This document shows, one piece after another, positions 27,311-37,161 of a DNA stretch of 64,000 nucleotides. The DNA is from an uncultured Clostridium sp. (lineage in GTDB: Bacteria; Bacillota; Clostridia; Lachnospirales; Lachnospiraceae). Below the pieces are notes generated by a model that did no database searches, was not told the origin of the DNA, and was given only the letters and a program-made list of their open reading frames with translations. A program made the translations under genes and the position numbers. How positions within the stretch are numbered: position 1 is the stretch's first letter; every line of letters starts with the position of its first letter. The stretch covers positions 124,001-188,000 of the forward strand of contig UPYT01000001.1 in the NCBI GenBank assembly GCA_900538475.1, written 5' to 3'.

Positions 27311-27787
27311 ATGGGAATCAGACAGATCAGAACTATTGGAGATGAAATTTTAACAAAGCAGTGTAAGCCGGTAAAGGAGATGACTCCGCGGATTCAGCAG
27401 CTGATTGATGACATGTTTGAGACAATGTATGAGTCAAACGGCGTAGGCCTGGCAGCGCCTCAGGTTGGCGTATTAAAGCAGATTGTGGTAATGGATGTAG
27501 ATGATGAGAATCAGTATGTTCTGATCAATCCGGAGATTATAGAAACCAGCGGAAGCCAGACCGGTCCTGAAGGATGCTTAAGTGTTCCGGGAAAGAGCGG
27601 TATGGTGACACGGCCGGATCATGTGGTGGTGCGCGCTCTTGATGCCAATATGCAGCCGATTGAACTTGTAGGAGATGAGCTGCTTGCCAGATGTATCTGC
27701 CATGAGTGCGCTCATCTGAAGGGACAGCTGTATGTGGAGCTGGTAGAGGGAGAACTGATGGATGTAGCTGCGGAGGACGAGGAATAA
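27311..27787 (+). CDS. def: Peptide deformylase
   Basis: 158 residues. It removes the N-formyl group from new proteins and is paired with fmt, which adds the group to initiator tRNA. The three metal-site motifs are GVGLAAPQ, EGCLSVP and HECAHLKG. The HExxH zinc/iron ligands are complete, but the usual acidic residue in HExDH is Ala. The start at ATG 27311 (MGIRQIRTIGDE) is preferred over the upstream TTG at 27272, since family members begin near this point. The stop is 1 bp before fmt. Confidence 0.95.
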   Translation: MGIRQIRTIGDEILTKQCKPVKEMTPRIQQLIDDMFETMYESNGVGLAAPQVGVLKQIVVMDVDDENQYVLINPEIIETSGSQTGPEGCLSVPGKSGMVTRPDHVVVRALDANMQPIELVGDELLARCICHECAHLKGQLYVELVEGELMDVAAEDEE

Positions 27788-27788
27788 T

Positions 27789-28730
27789 ATGAAAATTGTA
27801 TTTATGGGAACCCCGGATTTTTCTGTGCCGACTCTGGAGAGTCTGATTGCATCCCGCCATGAGGTTGCAGCTGTAGTGACACAGCCGGATAAGCCGAAGG
27901 GAAGGGGCAAGGAGATTCACATGACGCCGGTAAAGGAAACGGCCCTGCGTCATGGAATTCCGGTCTATCAGCCAGCGCGGGCCAGAGAGGCTTCCTTTGT
28001 GGAGGAGATGCGGGCGCTGGAGCCAGATGTTATGGTAGTGATTGCTTTTGGGCAGATTCTTTCCAGAGAGCTTCTGGATGTCCCCAGATATGGCTGTGTG
28101 AATATTCATGCATCCCTGCTTCCTAAGTATCGGGGTGCAGCGCCGATTCAGTGGGCAGTGATCAACGGAGACCGGGAAACGGGAATTACCACGATGATGA
28201 TGGATACCGAGATGGATACGGGCGATATGCTGGAGAAGAAGGTGATTGCCCTGGATGAGAGAGAAACAGGCGGAAGTCTGTTTGACCGGCTAAGCCTCTT
28301 GGGCGGCGAGCTTATTTTGTCAACTCTGGACAAGCTGGAGGCAGGAACTCTGGTTCCGGAAAAGCAGGATCATGAAAAAGCGACCTATGTAAAGAAGATT
28401 TCCAAATCCATGGGCGATATTGACTGGACTATGGACGCAGCGGCGATTGAGCGCCTGATTCGGGGACTGAATCCCTGGCCCAGCGCCTATACCCGCTTAA
28501 ACGGCCGGATGTTGAAGATCTGGCAGGCTCAGGTGCTTGAGGGCTGCCAGGAAGGGGCAGTTCCGGGACAGATTCTTGAGGCTGCCGGCAGCACTTTGAC
28601 AGTACAGACCGGAAATGGGATTTTGAAAATTGAGGAGCTTCAGCTGGAAGGCAAAAAGCGGATGGATACAGCAGCCTTTTTGAGAGGATTTCCGGTAGAG
28701 GCCGGTGCAAGAATGGAAAGGAGCGAGTAA
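27789..28730 (+). CDS. fmt: Methionyl-tRNA formyltransferase
   Basis: 313 residues, normal length. The N-terminal formyltransferase domain has MGTPDFSVPTLE, the folate/catalytic region ASLLPKYRGAAPIQWAV near residue 105-120 and ETGITTMMMDTEMDTGD. A C-terminal OB-like tRNA-binding domain follows (from about 205). It uses the 10-formyl-THF that fhs makes. It follows def by 1 bp, so translational coupling is likely. Confidence 0.96.
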   Translation: MKIVFMGTPDFSVPTLESLIASRHEVAAVVTQPDKPKGRGKEIHMTPVKETALRHGIPVYQPARAREASFVEEMRALEPDVMVVIAFGQILSRELLDVPRYGCVNIHASLLPKYRGAAPIQWAVINGDRETGITTMMMDTEMDTGDMLEKKVIALDERETGGSLFDRLSLLGGELILSTLDKLEAGTLVPEKQDHEKATYVKKISKSMGDIDWTMDAAAIERLIRGLNPWPSAYTRLNGRMLKIWQAQVLEGCQEGAVPGQILEAAGSTLTVQTGNGILKIEELQLEGKKRMDTAAFLRGFPVEAGARMERSE

Positions 28731-28733
28731 AAC

Positions 28734-29453
28734 ATGCCATTTTACGGCTATGGTTATGGATACCGAATGATGTGGGATCCAACTTATATTTTAATTATCG
28801 TTGGAGCCCTGTTGTCCATGTGGGCGTCGGCGCGGGTCAACAGCACTTTCCGCCGTTATGCCCAGGTGCGGAGCATGACTGGAATGACGGGGGCAGAGGC
28901 AGCTATGCGTCTGCTTCACTCTCAGGGGATTTATGATGTGACTGTGCGTCAGGTACGGGGGCATCTGACGGATCACTATGATCCACGGACAAAGACTGTA
29001 AACCTGTCTCAGGCAGTGTATTCCCAGACCTCTGTAGCGGCTCTGGGAGTTGCAGCCCACGAGTGCGGCCATGCGATCCAGGATAATGTCGGATATGCGC
29101 CTCTTCGTCTTCGGTCCGCATTTGTTCCGGTGGCCAATCTGGGAAGCACCTTATCCTGGCCTTTGATTGTTATTGGCCTGCTGATTGGTATGACCCCCTT
29201 TATCCGTCTGGGTATCTGGATGTTTACTCTGGCCCTCTTGTTTCAGGTGATTACCCTTCCTGTGGAGTTTAACGCTTCCTCACGGGCAGTAACGCTTCTT
29301 GACCAGCTGGGAATACTCTCCGGTCAGGAGGTTGACGGAACCAGAAAGGTACTGGGAGCGGCGGCCCTGACTTATGTTGCGGCAGTGGCAGTATCTCTGC
29401 TCCAGCTGCTGCGCCTTGTTTTGCTGTTTGGAGGACGCAGAGACGATGACTAA
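28734..29453 (+). CDS. YugP-type membrane zinc metallopeptidase
   Basis: 239 residues. A Gly/Tyr-rich start (MPFYGYGYGYR) is followed by one N-terminal helix, then the zinc motif HECGHAIQD at about residue 107 and hydrophobic segments at about 130-175 and 205-230. It belongs to the neutral zinc metallopeptidase family typified by YugP (PF04298); its substrates are unknown. It starts 4 bp after fmt and overlaps rsmB by 8 bp, so it is part of the same transcript. Confidence 0.85.
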   Translation: MPFYGYGYGYRMMWDPTYILIIVGALLSMWASARVNSTFRRYAQVRSMTGMTGAEAAMRLLHSQGIYDVTVRQVRGHLTDHYDPRTKTVNLSQAVYSQTSVAALGVAAHECGHAIQDNVGYAPLRLRSAFVPVANLGSTLSWPLIVIGLLIGMTPFIRLGIWMFTLALLFQVITLPVEFNASSRAVTLLDQLGILSGQEVDGTRKVLGAAALTYVAAVAVSLLQLLRLVLLFGGRRDDD

Positions 29454-30783
29454 GCCTACACAGAGCAGAGAATTGATTCTCGATATTTTAATGGAGATTT
29501 TGGAAAAGGGCGGCTACAGCCATGTGGTGCTGCGGCAGGCGCTGGAGAAATATCAGTATCTGGAAAAGCAGGATCGGGCTCTGATTACGAGAATTACAGA
29601 AGGAACTATTGAATACAGGATGACCATTGACCAGGTGCTGAATCAATGCTCCAAGGTTCCTGTAGAGAAAATGAAACCGGTAATCCGGACGATTTTGAGA
29701 ATGTCTGTCTATCAGATTTTCTGGATGGATCGGATTCCGGATCGGGCGGTATGCAGTGAAGCTGTGAATCTGGCTGTGCGCCGCCGGTTTTCGGGGCTGA
29801 AGGGCTTTGTAAACGGTGTATTAAGAACCATTATCCGGGAAAAGGACAGTTTTGATTTTTCAGATTTGTCTTTGCGTTATTCTATGCCTTCCTGGCTGAT
29901 TGACATGTGGCAGAGGGAGTACGATTCAGAGACAGTAGAGTCCATGCTTCGGGCATTTCTGGAGGATCGCCCTACATCTGTCCGGTGCAATCTGGATCGG
30001 GCTTCTATGGAGGAAATTTGCAGCTCGCTGAAGGAAGAAGGGGTATTGGCAGAGAAAAGTCCTCTGGCAGATCACGGTCTTCTGATTTCCGGATACGATT
30101 ATCTGGAGGCGCTGTCAGCATTTCAGAAGGGCTGGATCCAGGTTCAGGATGCCAGTTCTGCTCTGGTAGGACAGGCTGCTTCTCCCTGTGCCGGAGATCG
30201 GATTCTGGATGTGTGCGGAGCGCCAGGAGGGAAAAGCCTGGATCTGGCAGATCGTCTGAAGGGAACAGGACTGGTGACAGTCCGTGATCTGACGGAGCAG
30301 AAGGTGGCTCTGATTGAGGATAATATTGAACGGAGCGGATTTACCAATATCTGTGCCCAGGTATGGGATGCAAGAGAGTTCGATTCCCGATGGGAAAAGC
30401 AGGCAGATATCGTCATTGCGGATCTGCCCTGCTCCGGTCTTGGAATCATCGGAAAAAAACCAGATATTAAATATCAGGCTTCACCGGAACAGATAGAAAG
30501 TCTGGCTGCTCTGCAAAGAGAGATTCTCTCTGCGGTCATTCGGTATATAAAACCTGGCGGAAAGCTGATTTACAGTACCTGTACTGTCAGCAGAAAAGAA
30601 AATCAGGGGCAGAGGGACTGGATTTTACAGGAATTTCCGGAATTGGAGCCTTTGAGCCTGGAAAAAGAACTGGGCAGCTCTGTGCAGGAGCCTTCACTCA
30701 AGGAAGGATATCTTCAGCTGCTTCCGGGAAAGCATCCCTGTGACGGCTTTTTCATTGCAGCTTTCCGAAAAAAGGAAGAGTGA
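29446..30783 (+). CDS. rsmB: 16S rRNA (cytosine(967)-C5)-methyltransferase
   Basis: 445 residues from ATG 29446, with GGAGG 8-9 bp upstream; the longer open frame lacks a ribosome site. The N-terminal NusB-like RNA-binding domain (to about 150) is followed by a Rossmann methyltransferase with SAM motif ILDVCGAPGGKSLDLAD near 250. The catalytic cysteines are in DLPCSGLG and in YSTCTVSRKENQ. It methylates C967 of 16S rRNA. It overlaps the end of the YugP-like gene. Confidence 0.95.
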   Translation: MTKPTQSRELILDILMEILEKGGYSHVVLRQALEKYQYLEKQDRALITRITEGTIEYRMTIDQVLNQCSKVPVEKMKPVIRTILRMSVYQIFWMDRIPDRAVCSEAVNLAVRRRFSGLKGFVNGVLRTIIREKDSFDFSDLSLRYSMPSWLIDMWQREYDSETVESMLRAFLEDRPTSVRCNLDRASMEEICSSLKEEGVLAEKSPLADHGLLISGYDYLEALSAFQKGWIQVQDASSALVGQAASPCAGDRILDVCGAPGGKSLDLADRLKGTGLVTVRDLTEQKVALIEDNIERSGFTNICAQVWDAREFDSRWEKQADIVIADLPCSGLGIIGKKPDIKYQASPEQIESLAALQREILSAVIRYIKPGGKLIYSTCTVSRKENQGQRDWILQEFPELEPLSLEKELGSSVQEPSLKEGYLQLLPGKHPCDGFFIAAFRKKEE

Positions 30784-30823
30784 CAGGAGCTTGAAAAGAG
30801 AGTTTGGGAAAGAGAAGACATTT

Positions 30824-31870
30824 ATGGAAAAAAAGGACATCAAATCGCTGTATTTAGAGGAACTGGAGGAAGAGCTTGGACAGCTGGGAGAAAAATCTTT
30901 CCGGGCCAAGCAGATTTATCAGTGGGTTCATCAGAAGCTGGCAGCGGATTTTGAAGATATGAGCAACTTATCGAAGGCGCTCCGGGAAAAGCTGCGTCAG
31001 CAGTATACTCTGACAGCATTAAATCCAGTGGAGGTAAAGATTTCCAAGATTGACGGAACAAGAAAATATCTGTTTCGTCTGTCTGACGGAAATGTAATTG
31101 AAAGTGTCTGGATGCAGTATCATCACGGCAACTCCGTATGCATTTCATCTCAGGTGGGATGCAGAATGGGCTGCCGTTTCTGCGCGTCAACGTTGGATGG
31201 CCTGGAAAGAAATCTTACAGCAGGAGAGATGCTGGATCAGATTTACCGCATTCAGGCTGATACCGGGGAGCGGGTTTCCAATATTGTAATTATGGGATCC
31301 GGTGAGCCGATGGATAATTATGATAACGTAGTACGTTTTATCCGTCTGATATCCCATGACCAGGGGCTGAATATCAGTCAGAGAAACATTACCGTATCCA
31401 CCTGCGGCATTGTGCCGGGAATCCGCAGACTGGCGAAGGAGGGGCTTTCTGTTACGCTGGCCCTGTCTTTGCATGCGCCCAATGATGAAGTAAGAAAAAC
31501 ACTGATGCCCATTGCAAACAAATACAGGATTCAGGAGATTCTGGATGCCTGTCAGGAGTATTTTGAGGAAACCGGAAGAAGGCTTACCTTTGAGTACAGC
31601 CTGGTAAGCGGTGTCAACGACAATTTAGAAGAGGCCCGGGCATTGGCTTCTTTGCTAAAGGGTATGCACGGTCATGTCAATCTGATTCCTGTCAACCCCA
31701 TTCAGGAGAGGGATTACGTTCAGTCTGACCGCCGTGCCATTGAGGCTTTTCAGCACTATCTGGAAAGTCAGAAAATCGCAGTTACGGTGCGCCGGGAAAT
31801 GGGAAGAGATATTAACGGCGCCTGCGGTCAGCTGCGGAAAAGCTTTATGGATGAAGAAAAAGGAGGCTGA
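30824..31870 (+). CDS. rlmN: Dual-specificity RNA methyltransferase RlmN
   Basis: 348 residues. A radical-SAM enzyme making m2A2503 in 23S rRNA and m2A37 in some tRNAs. The cluster motif is CRMGCRFC (near residue 115), with the catalytic cysteines in NGACGQLRKSF at the end and near the cluster. The N-terminal accessory domain is KSFRAKQIYQWVHQKL. The start ATG 30824 (MEKKDIKSLY) gives the standard N-terminus, although its ribosome site is weak. It comes 40 bp after rsmB and 6 bp before prpC. Confidence 0.95.
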   Translation: MEKKDIKSLYLEELEEELGQLGEKSFRAKQIYQWVHQKLAADFEDMSNLSKALREKLRQQYTLTALNPVEVKISKIDGTRKYLFRLSDGNVIESVWMQYHHGNSVCISSQVGCRMGCRFCASTLDGLERNLTAGEMLDQIYRIQADTGERVSNIVIMGSGEPMDNYDNVVRFIRLISHDQGLNISQRNITVSTCGIVPGIRRLAKEGLSVTLALSLHAPNDEVRKTLMPIANKYRIQEILDACQEYFEETGRRLTFEYSLVSGVNDNLEEARALASLLKGMHGHVNLIPVNPIQERDYVQSDRRAIEAFQHYLESQKIAVTVRREMGRDINGACGQLRKSFMDEEKGG

Positions 31871-31876
31871 GGACCG

Positions 31877-32620
31877 ATGGATGCTTACGCGCTTACAGAT
31901 GTGGGACAGGTACGCAGTATGAACCAGGACTCGATATTTTCCTCAACTGAACCCATTGGCTCTCTGCAGAATCTGTTTCTTGTGGCAGACGGCATGGGAG
32001 GGCATAAGGCAGGGGATTTTGCTTCCCGCTTTGTGATAGAGAAACTGGTAGAATTTTTCAGCCATGAATACCCGGAGCGGGATGTTCATGGAATTCTGAA
32101 AGAGGGAATTCGCACAGTTAACCGGGCGCTGTTTGAAGCGGCCAGTGAAAATCCGGATCTGCTTGGAACCGGAAGCACCCTGGTGGCAGCTACCATCAAG
32201 GGAAATGTTCTTTATGTGGCAAATATTGGTGACAGCCGCCTGTATCTTCTGCGGGAGCAGTTAGAGCAGGTGACCAGGGATCACTCTTATGTAGAAGAGC
32301 TGGTTGCTCTTGGAAAAATGAAGAGAGGCAGTCACGATTACATAGAAAAGAAAAATATCATCACCCGTGCAGTGGGAACAGGGCGGGAGGTGGATATCGA
32401 CCTGTTTGCACTGAAATTAAAAAGCAGAGACTATGTACTGATGTGCTCGGATGGGCTGAGCAACATGGTGGATGAATTTGAGATTGAATATATTATCCGC
32501 TCTGAGGAGGGAATGCGGCAGAAGGTGGAAAGCCTGGTGGCAGCAGCGAACCGAAACGGCGGCAGAGACAATATTTCCGTTGTTTTGATAGAGCCGCAGA
32601 TAAGTGAGGTGAGCTTATGA
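31877..32620 (+). CDS. prpC: PP2C-type protein phosphatase
   Basis: 247 residues. The metal-binding aspartates are visible in DVGQVRSMNQDS, LFLVADGMGGHKAG, MCSDGLSNMVD and GGRDNISVVLI. It is the partner phosphatase of the PASTA kinase that follows and overlaps it by ATGA; the pair controls cell-wall growth, germination and stress in Firmicutes. The start ATG follows an AGGAGGC site within the rlmN stop region, so the genes are coupled. Confidence 0.95.
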   Translation: MDAYALTDVGQVRSMNQDSIFSSTEPIGSLQNLFLVADGMGGHKAGDFASRFVIEKLVEFFSHEYPERDVHGILKEGIRTVNRALFEAASENPDLLGTGSTLVAATIKGNVLYVANIGDSRLYLLREQLEQVTRDHSYVEELVALGKMKRGSHDYIEKKNIITRAVGTGREVDIDLFALKLKSRDYVLMCSDGLSNMVDEFEIEYIIRSEEGMRQKVESLVAAANRNGGRDNISVVLIEPQISEVSL

Positions 32621-34869
32621 TGCTGAGACCCGGAACATTTTTACAGGATCGCTATGAAATACAGGAACAGATTGGTTCTGGAGGAATGTCGGTTGTTTAC
32701 AGGGCGAAATGCCATAAGCTGAACCGGTTGGTAGCGATTAAAGTTTTAAAAGAAGAATTCTGCAACGACATGAATTTTGTCAGCAAATTCAAAATGGAGG
32801 CTCAGGCGGCTGCAGGACTTTCTCACCCCAATATTGTCAGTGTATATGATGTTATTGATGAGGGAAAGCTTCACTATATTGTGATGGAGCTGATTGAAGG
32901 CATTACCCTGAAAAGTTACATTGCAAAGAAGGGGCAGCTGGAAATCAAAGAAAGCATCGGTATTGCCATTCAGGTTGCCCAGGGTATGGCCGCAGCTCAC
33001 GAGCAGCATATTATTCACCGGGATATTAAACCCCAGAATATGATTATCTCCAGAGATGGAAAGGTGAAGGTGGCAGATTTTGGTATTGCAAGAGCTGTGT
33101 CTGCACAGACACTGAACTCAGCAGCTATGGGCTCTGTCCATTATATTTCTCCAGAGCAGGCCAGAGGTGGCTTCAGCGATGAGAGAAGCGATATCTATTC
33201 TCTGGGAATTACCATGTATGAAATGGTGACCGGGCGGCTTCCCTATGAGGGGGAAAATACTGTAGCTATTGCCCTTGCCCATTTAGAGGATGCTATGGTT
33301 CCCCCCAGCGTTTACAATCCCCAGATCCCGCAGGGACTGGAGCGGATTATTCTGAAGTGTACGGAGAAAAAGCCGGAGCGCAGATATGCAAGTGCTAATG
33401 AGGTGATTGCAGACCTGCGCCGGGTGCTGGTTCAGAGTGACAATTCCCATTCCGGAGAGCGGGAAGGCAGACGCGTATCTGCTGTTCACGGAACGGATCT
33501 GACTGTGGAAGGAAATACGGTAGAGATCCGCGGAGAGGATCTGAATCGGATTAAAGAATGGAATCGTTCAAAACTGGAACTGGAGCTGACCAGAAATTTG
33601 TCAGCAGATTTGAAGGACGAGGCTGCTGCGCGGCGGATTTCTTCCGAACCCAGAAAGTCGGAAGGGTACCGCAGGAAGGACGGATACAGCCAGAATGAGG
33701 ACGAACTGGTACGGGAACAGCGGCGTCCAAGAAAGAAGGACAGGCATCAGGAGGAAGATGAGCTGAATCCTGGCATTGAGCGGCTTCTGACAGGAGCGGG
33801 TATTCTTGTTGCCATTATTATTGTGGCAGTGCTGCTTGTGGTATTTACGAAGCTGGGAGGTGTGTTTCAGTCGGGAACCGGCATTTTTTCCGGAGGGAAC
33901 CGGACAGAAGCCTCTGTGGAGGCGGGAACGCAGGAAAATGATGCGGCGAGCGGAACCCAGATTCCTATGCCGGATCTGAGAGGAATGGATGAGGATGCAG
34001 CAGAGGCCACTTTGGAGCAGAATTTCATCAACATGAAGCGTACTTATGAGAATTTTGATGATGTAGATAAGGGAAAGATTGCCAGACAGACCCCCCTGCC
34101 CGGTGAAATGGTTTTAAAGGGAGGAACTGTGCAGGTAGTAGTCAGCAGCGGCTCTTCCAAGCTGAACCTTACCGATCTGGGAATTGGAAAGCTGGACAGC
34201 ACTACAGCAGAGAAATTTCTTCTCAGTAAAAATATAAAAGTAAAAATTGTAGAAGAGGAAAACGAAACGATTCCGGCTGGAGATATTCTTCGTTATGAGC
34301 CAGAACTGGCAGAAGAGGGAGAAACGGTGACGCTTTATGTGAGCAGCGGTCCTCATGTAAATATGGTTCCGGTTCCCTATCTGGTAGGAAAACAGGAGAC
34401 AGAGGTAATTGCCTTGATTGCAGAAGCAGGACTTCAGCCAGGAGATACCAGCCAGGAAAGCAGTGACACAGTACCCAAGGGGGCGGTTATCAGCCAGGAT
34501 GTGGAAGCAGGAACTCAGGTAGAGCCTGGCAGTAAGGTGGGGTATGTGGTCAGCAGCGGCCCGGAGATTCGAAAGCAGCGCTATGTGGCATCCATCAGTG
34601 AGGTATATGATCTGAGCAATCTGATTGGACCGGGCGCAGGAAGCTCCAGCGTTACAGTTATGATCCGCCTTCGCCAGGGAACAGATGAGGATCCCCTTTA
34701 TAAAATTCTCACCCAGTCCATGAGTGTCAAGGGAGATGTTCTTCTGCCAATCAACTATACGAGTATTGAGAGTATGGACGGCACAGATCAGGGACAGTTA
34801 GAGATTGTGGATGTGAATTCCGGACAGGTGATCAAAACCTATAAGCTTACGTTTTTCCCAATGGATTAA
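32617..34869 (+). CDS. prkC: PASTA-domain serine/threonine protein kinase
   Basis: 750 residues. The kinase domain spans residues 10-275, with glycine loop IGSGGMSVVYRA, HRDIKPQNM, and DFGIARAVS; a Ser/Thr-rich activation loop is followed by SPEQARGG. A charged juxtamembrane linker leads to the membrane helix at about 391-413. Three PASTA repeats lie outside (about 449-515, 516-580, 582-650, each ending VSSG), then a C-terminal domain of about 100 residues. PASTA repeats sense muropeptides or lipid II. ATGATG allows start at either codon; the first overlaps the prpC stop. Confidence 0.95.
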   Translation: MMLRPGTFLQDRYEIQEQIGSGGMSVVYRAKCHKLNRLVAIKVLKEEFCNDMNFVSKFKMEAQAAAGLSHPNIVSVYDVIDEGKLHYIVMELIEGITLKSYIAKKGQLEIKESIGIAIQVAQGMAAAHEQHIIHRDIKPQNMIISRDGKVKVADFGIARAVSAQTLNSAAMGSVHYISPEQARGGFSDERSDIYSLGITMYEMVTGRLPYEGENTVAIALAHLEDAMVPPSVYNPQIPQGLERIILKCTEKKPERRYASANEVIADLRRVLVQSDNSHSGEREGRRVSAVHGTDLTVEGNTVEIRGEDLNRIKEWNRSKLELELTRNLSADLKDEAAARRISSEPRKSEGYRRKDGYSQNEDELVREQRRPRKKDRHQEEDELNPGIERLLTGAGILVAIIIVAVLLVVFTKLGGVFQSGTGIFSGGNRTEASVEAGTQENDAASGTQIPMPDLRGMDEDAAEATLEQNFINMKRTYENFDDVDKGKIARQTPLPGEMVLKGGTVQVVVSSGSSKLNLTDLGIGKLDSTTAEKFLLSKNIKVKIVEEENETIPAGDILRYEPELAEEGETVTLYVSSGPHVNMVPVPYLVGKQETEVIALIAEAGLQPGDTSQESSDTVPKGAVISQDVEAGTQVEPGSKVGYVVSSGPEIRKQRYVASISEVYDLSNLIGPGAGSSSVTVMIRLRQGTDEDPLYKILTQSMSVKGDVLLPINYTSIESMDGTDQGQLEIVDVNSGQVIKTYKLTFFPMD

Positions 34870-34884
34870 GCAGGATGTAAAAGA

Positions 34885-35784
34885 ATGACAGGAAAGATAA
34901 TCAAAGGAATTGCAGGATTTTATTATGTCCATGACAGGCAGAGCAGGGTCTATGCCTGTAAGGCAAAAGGAATTTTCCGGAACCGGGGAATCAAGCCGGT
35001 TGTGGGAGATGATGTGGAATTTACGGTACTGGATGAAGAGAATGGGGAGGGCAGTATTGAGGGAATACTGCCCAGAAAGAATGTTCTTATTCGCCCCGCA
35101 TCGGCTAATGTAGATCAGGCGCTGGTGGTATTTGCAGTGACTCAGCCGGAGCCGAATTTCAATCTTCTGGATCGATTTCTGATTATGATGGAAGCGCAGG
35201 AGATTCCCGTTACGATCTGTTTTAACAAAATAGATCTGGATGAGGACGGGAAACAGGAGGAATTTCGAAGAATCTATGAAAGGGCCGGATATCAGGTGCT
35301 TTTGGCCAGCACCTGCAGTCAGACGGGGATGGATGAGATCCGCCGGTTTCTTCAGGGAAAGACAACGATTCTGGCAGGGCCCTCCGGCGTAGGAAAGTCT
35401 TCTCTGACCAACCTTCTCCAGCCTGAGGCAGCGATGGAGACAGGAAGCATCAGTCAGAAAATCCAGCGAGGAAAGCACACGACCCGCCATGCAGAGCTGT
35501 TTTGCGTGGAGGGAGATACGTATCTGATGGACACTCCAGGGTTTAGTTCTATGTATCTGGAGGAGATTGAACCGGAAAAGCTGAAATATTATTTTCCGGA
35601 ATTTGAGGCATTGGAACCGGAATGCCGATTCCAGGCAGACTGTGTTCATGTAGGAGAGCCGGTCTGTGGAGTAAAGGTTGCTCTGGAGCGGGGCGAGATT
35701 GCCCGGAGCCGGTATGATAATTATGTTTTGCTTTATCAGGAATTGAAAAACCGAAAAAAATATGAAAAACACAAAAAGGAGTAG
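34885..35784 (+). CDS. rsgA: Ribosome small-subunit GTPase RsgA
   Basis: 299 residues. An OB-fold N-terminus, then a circularly permuted GTPase in which NKID (FNKIDLDED) precedes the P-loop GPSGVGKSSLTN and DTPGF. The C-terminal zinc knuckle is C-x5-C-x-H-x5-C (CRFQADCVHVGEPVC). It releases factors during late 30S maturation. It lies 15 bp after prkC and just before rpe, matching the Bacillus order prkC-rsgA-rpe-thiN. Confidence 0.96.
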   Translation: MTGKIIKGIAGFYYVHDRQSRVYACKAKGIFRNRGIKPVVGDDVEFTVLDEENGEGSIEGILPRKNVLIRPASANVDQALVVFAVTQPEPNFNLLDRFLIMMEAQEIPVTICFNKIDLDEDGKQEEFRRIYERAGYQVLLASTCSQTGMDEIRRFLQGKTTILAGPSGVGKSSLTNLLQPEAAMETGSISQKIQRGKHTTRHAELFCVEGDTYLMDTPGFSSMYLEEIEPEKLKYYFPEFEALEPECRFQADCVHVGEPVCGVKVALERGEIARSRYDNYVLLYQELKNRKKYEKHKKE

Positions 35785-35788
35785 GAAG

Positions 35789-36454
35789 ATGGAATATATT
35801 TTGGCGCCGTCCATTCTGGCGGCTGATTTTGGAAATCTGAGACAGGATGTGGAGACAGTGGCAGAGGCAGGCGCTCAGTACATTCACATTGATGTGATGG
35901 ACGGGATGTTTGTTCCCAGTATCTCCTTTGGAATGCCGGTAATCAAGAGCATTCGCTCCTGTACAGACAAGGTATTTGACGTTCACATGATGGTGGAAGA
36001 GCCAGGAAGATATGCAGAGGATATGAAAAAGGCAGGCGCAGATCTTTTGTGTGTTCATCAGGAAGCCTGCAGACATCTGGACAGAACCATTCATCAGATT
36101 CACGATCTGGGTATGAAGGCTGGTGTGGCTCTGAATCCGGCGACTCCTGTGGAAACACTGGAATGGATCCTGGAGGAAGTAGATATGGTTTTAATCATGT
36201 CTGTAAATCCGGGCTTTGGCGGGCAGAAATTTATTCCCTATGCTCTGGAAAAGGTGAAACGCCTTCGCGCTATGCTGGATGAGAAGGGACTGAAAACAGA
36301 CATTCAGGTAGATGGAGGCATCGGGCTTGGCAATGTACGTCAGGTTCTGGAGGCAGGTGCCAATATTATCGTTGCCGGTTCTGCTGTTTATCAGGGAGAT
36401 GCGGCAGCCAATACAGCGGCCTTCTGCGAGATTTTTAAGGAGATGAAAAAGTGA
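35789..36454 (+). CDS. rpe: Ribulose-phosphate 3-epimerase
   Basis: 221-residue TIM barrel of the pentose phosphate pathway, interconverting ribulose-5-phosphate and xylulose-5-phosphate. Metal and catalytic residues are seen in LAADFGNL, HIDVMDGMFVPSISFG, DVHMMVEEP, MSVNPGFGGQKF and VDGGI. The start ATG 35789 has AGGAG 7 bp upstream. The end overlaps the GTG of thiN. Confidence 0.96.
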   Translation: MEYILAPSILAADFGNLRQDVETVAEAGAQYIHIDVMDGMFVPSISFGMPVIKSIRSCTDKVFDVHMMVEEPGRYAEDMKKAGADLLCVHQEACRHLDRTIHQIHDLGMKAGVALNPATPVETLEWILEEVDMVLIMSVNPGFGGQKFIPYALEKVKRLRAMLDEKGLKTDIQVDGGIGLGNVRQVLEAGANIIVAGSAVYQGDAAANTAAFCEIFKEMKK

Positions 36455-37107
36455 AATCATGTCTGATTCTGACGGGCGGGAAGCTGAATCTGGCTTTCGC
36501 CCGTTCTTTTTTGGAAAAAGAGCATTTTGACAAAGTGATTGCCGTAGACGGAGGGCTTGAATCAGCAGAGGCTCTAGGAATTACACCGGATTATATTGTG
36601 GGAGATTTTGATACCGTTTCCGGAGAGGTGGTGGAGCGGTTTAGAAACCTGCCGTTTATTGTGTGGGAACAGCATAAGCCGGAAAAGAATGAGACAGATA
36701 CAGAGCTGGCCCGCAGCCGGGCTCTGACTCTGGGCTGTGAAAAGCTGGTGTTTTTAGGCGCCACAGGCGGACGGCTTGATCATATGCTGGGGAATCTTCA
36801 TGCCCTGTATGCCTGCCTGGAGAAGGGGATTGATGCCAGTCTGGTGGATACACAAAACAGGATTTATCTTCTGGATCAGGGCAAGACCTTTTATCGGAAA
36901 ACTCTGTGGGGAAAGTATGTCTCCTTTCTGCCGTATACAGAGGAAGTAACAGGGATTACCCTGACTGGATTTCGTTATCCTCTTCAGGATAAAACCATCC
37001 AGAGGGGGCAGGAGGTAGGACTTTGCATCAGCAATGAGCTGGCAGAGGACAGGGCCGTTCTGGAATTTCGGGAGGGAATTTTGATCTGCGTGGAGTCATC
37101 CGACTGA
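36451..37107 (+). CDS. thiN: Thiamine diphosphokinase
   Basis: 218 residues, GTG start overlapping the rpe stop (GTGA) with AAGGAGAT upstream. Motifs: AVDGGLESAEALGITPDYIVGDFDT and TDTELARSRAL (ATP/thiamine site), then LGATGGRLDHMLGNLHAL. It makes thiamine diphosphate, the cofactor also needed by PFOR (nifJ). It is the last gene of the priA-thiN block. Confidence 0.93.
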   Translation: MKSCLILTGGKLNLAFARSFLEKEHFDKVIAVDGGLESAEALGITPDYIVGDFDTVSGEVVERFRNLPFIVWEQHKPEKNETDTELARSRALTLGCEKLVFLGATGGRLDHMLGNLHALYACLEKGIDASLVDTQNRIYLLDQGKTFYRKTLWGKYVSFLPYTEEVTGITLTGFRYPLQDKTIQRGQEVGLCISNELAEDRAVLEFREGILICVESSD

Positions 37108-37161
37108 GATTTCAGGGTGGGAAAACAAACTGGACTGGTTAAAAAGTGAAAAACTGGATAT

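Noticed and set aside
34798..35814. 338-codon minus-strand frame opposite rsgA
   Set aside because: Antisense to a clear GTPase gene; no family resemblance.
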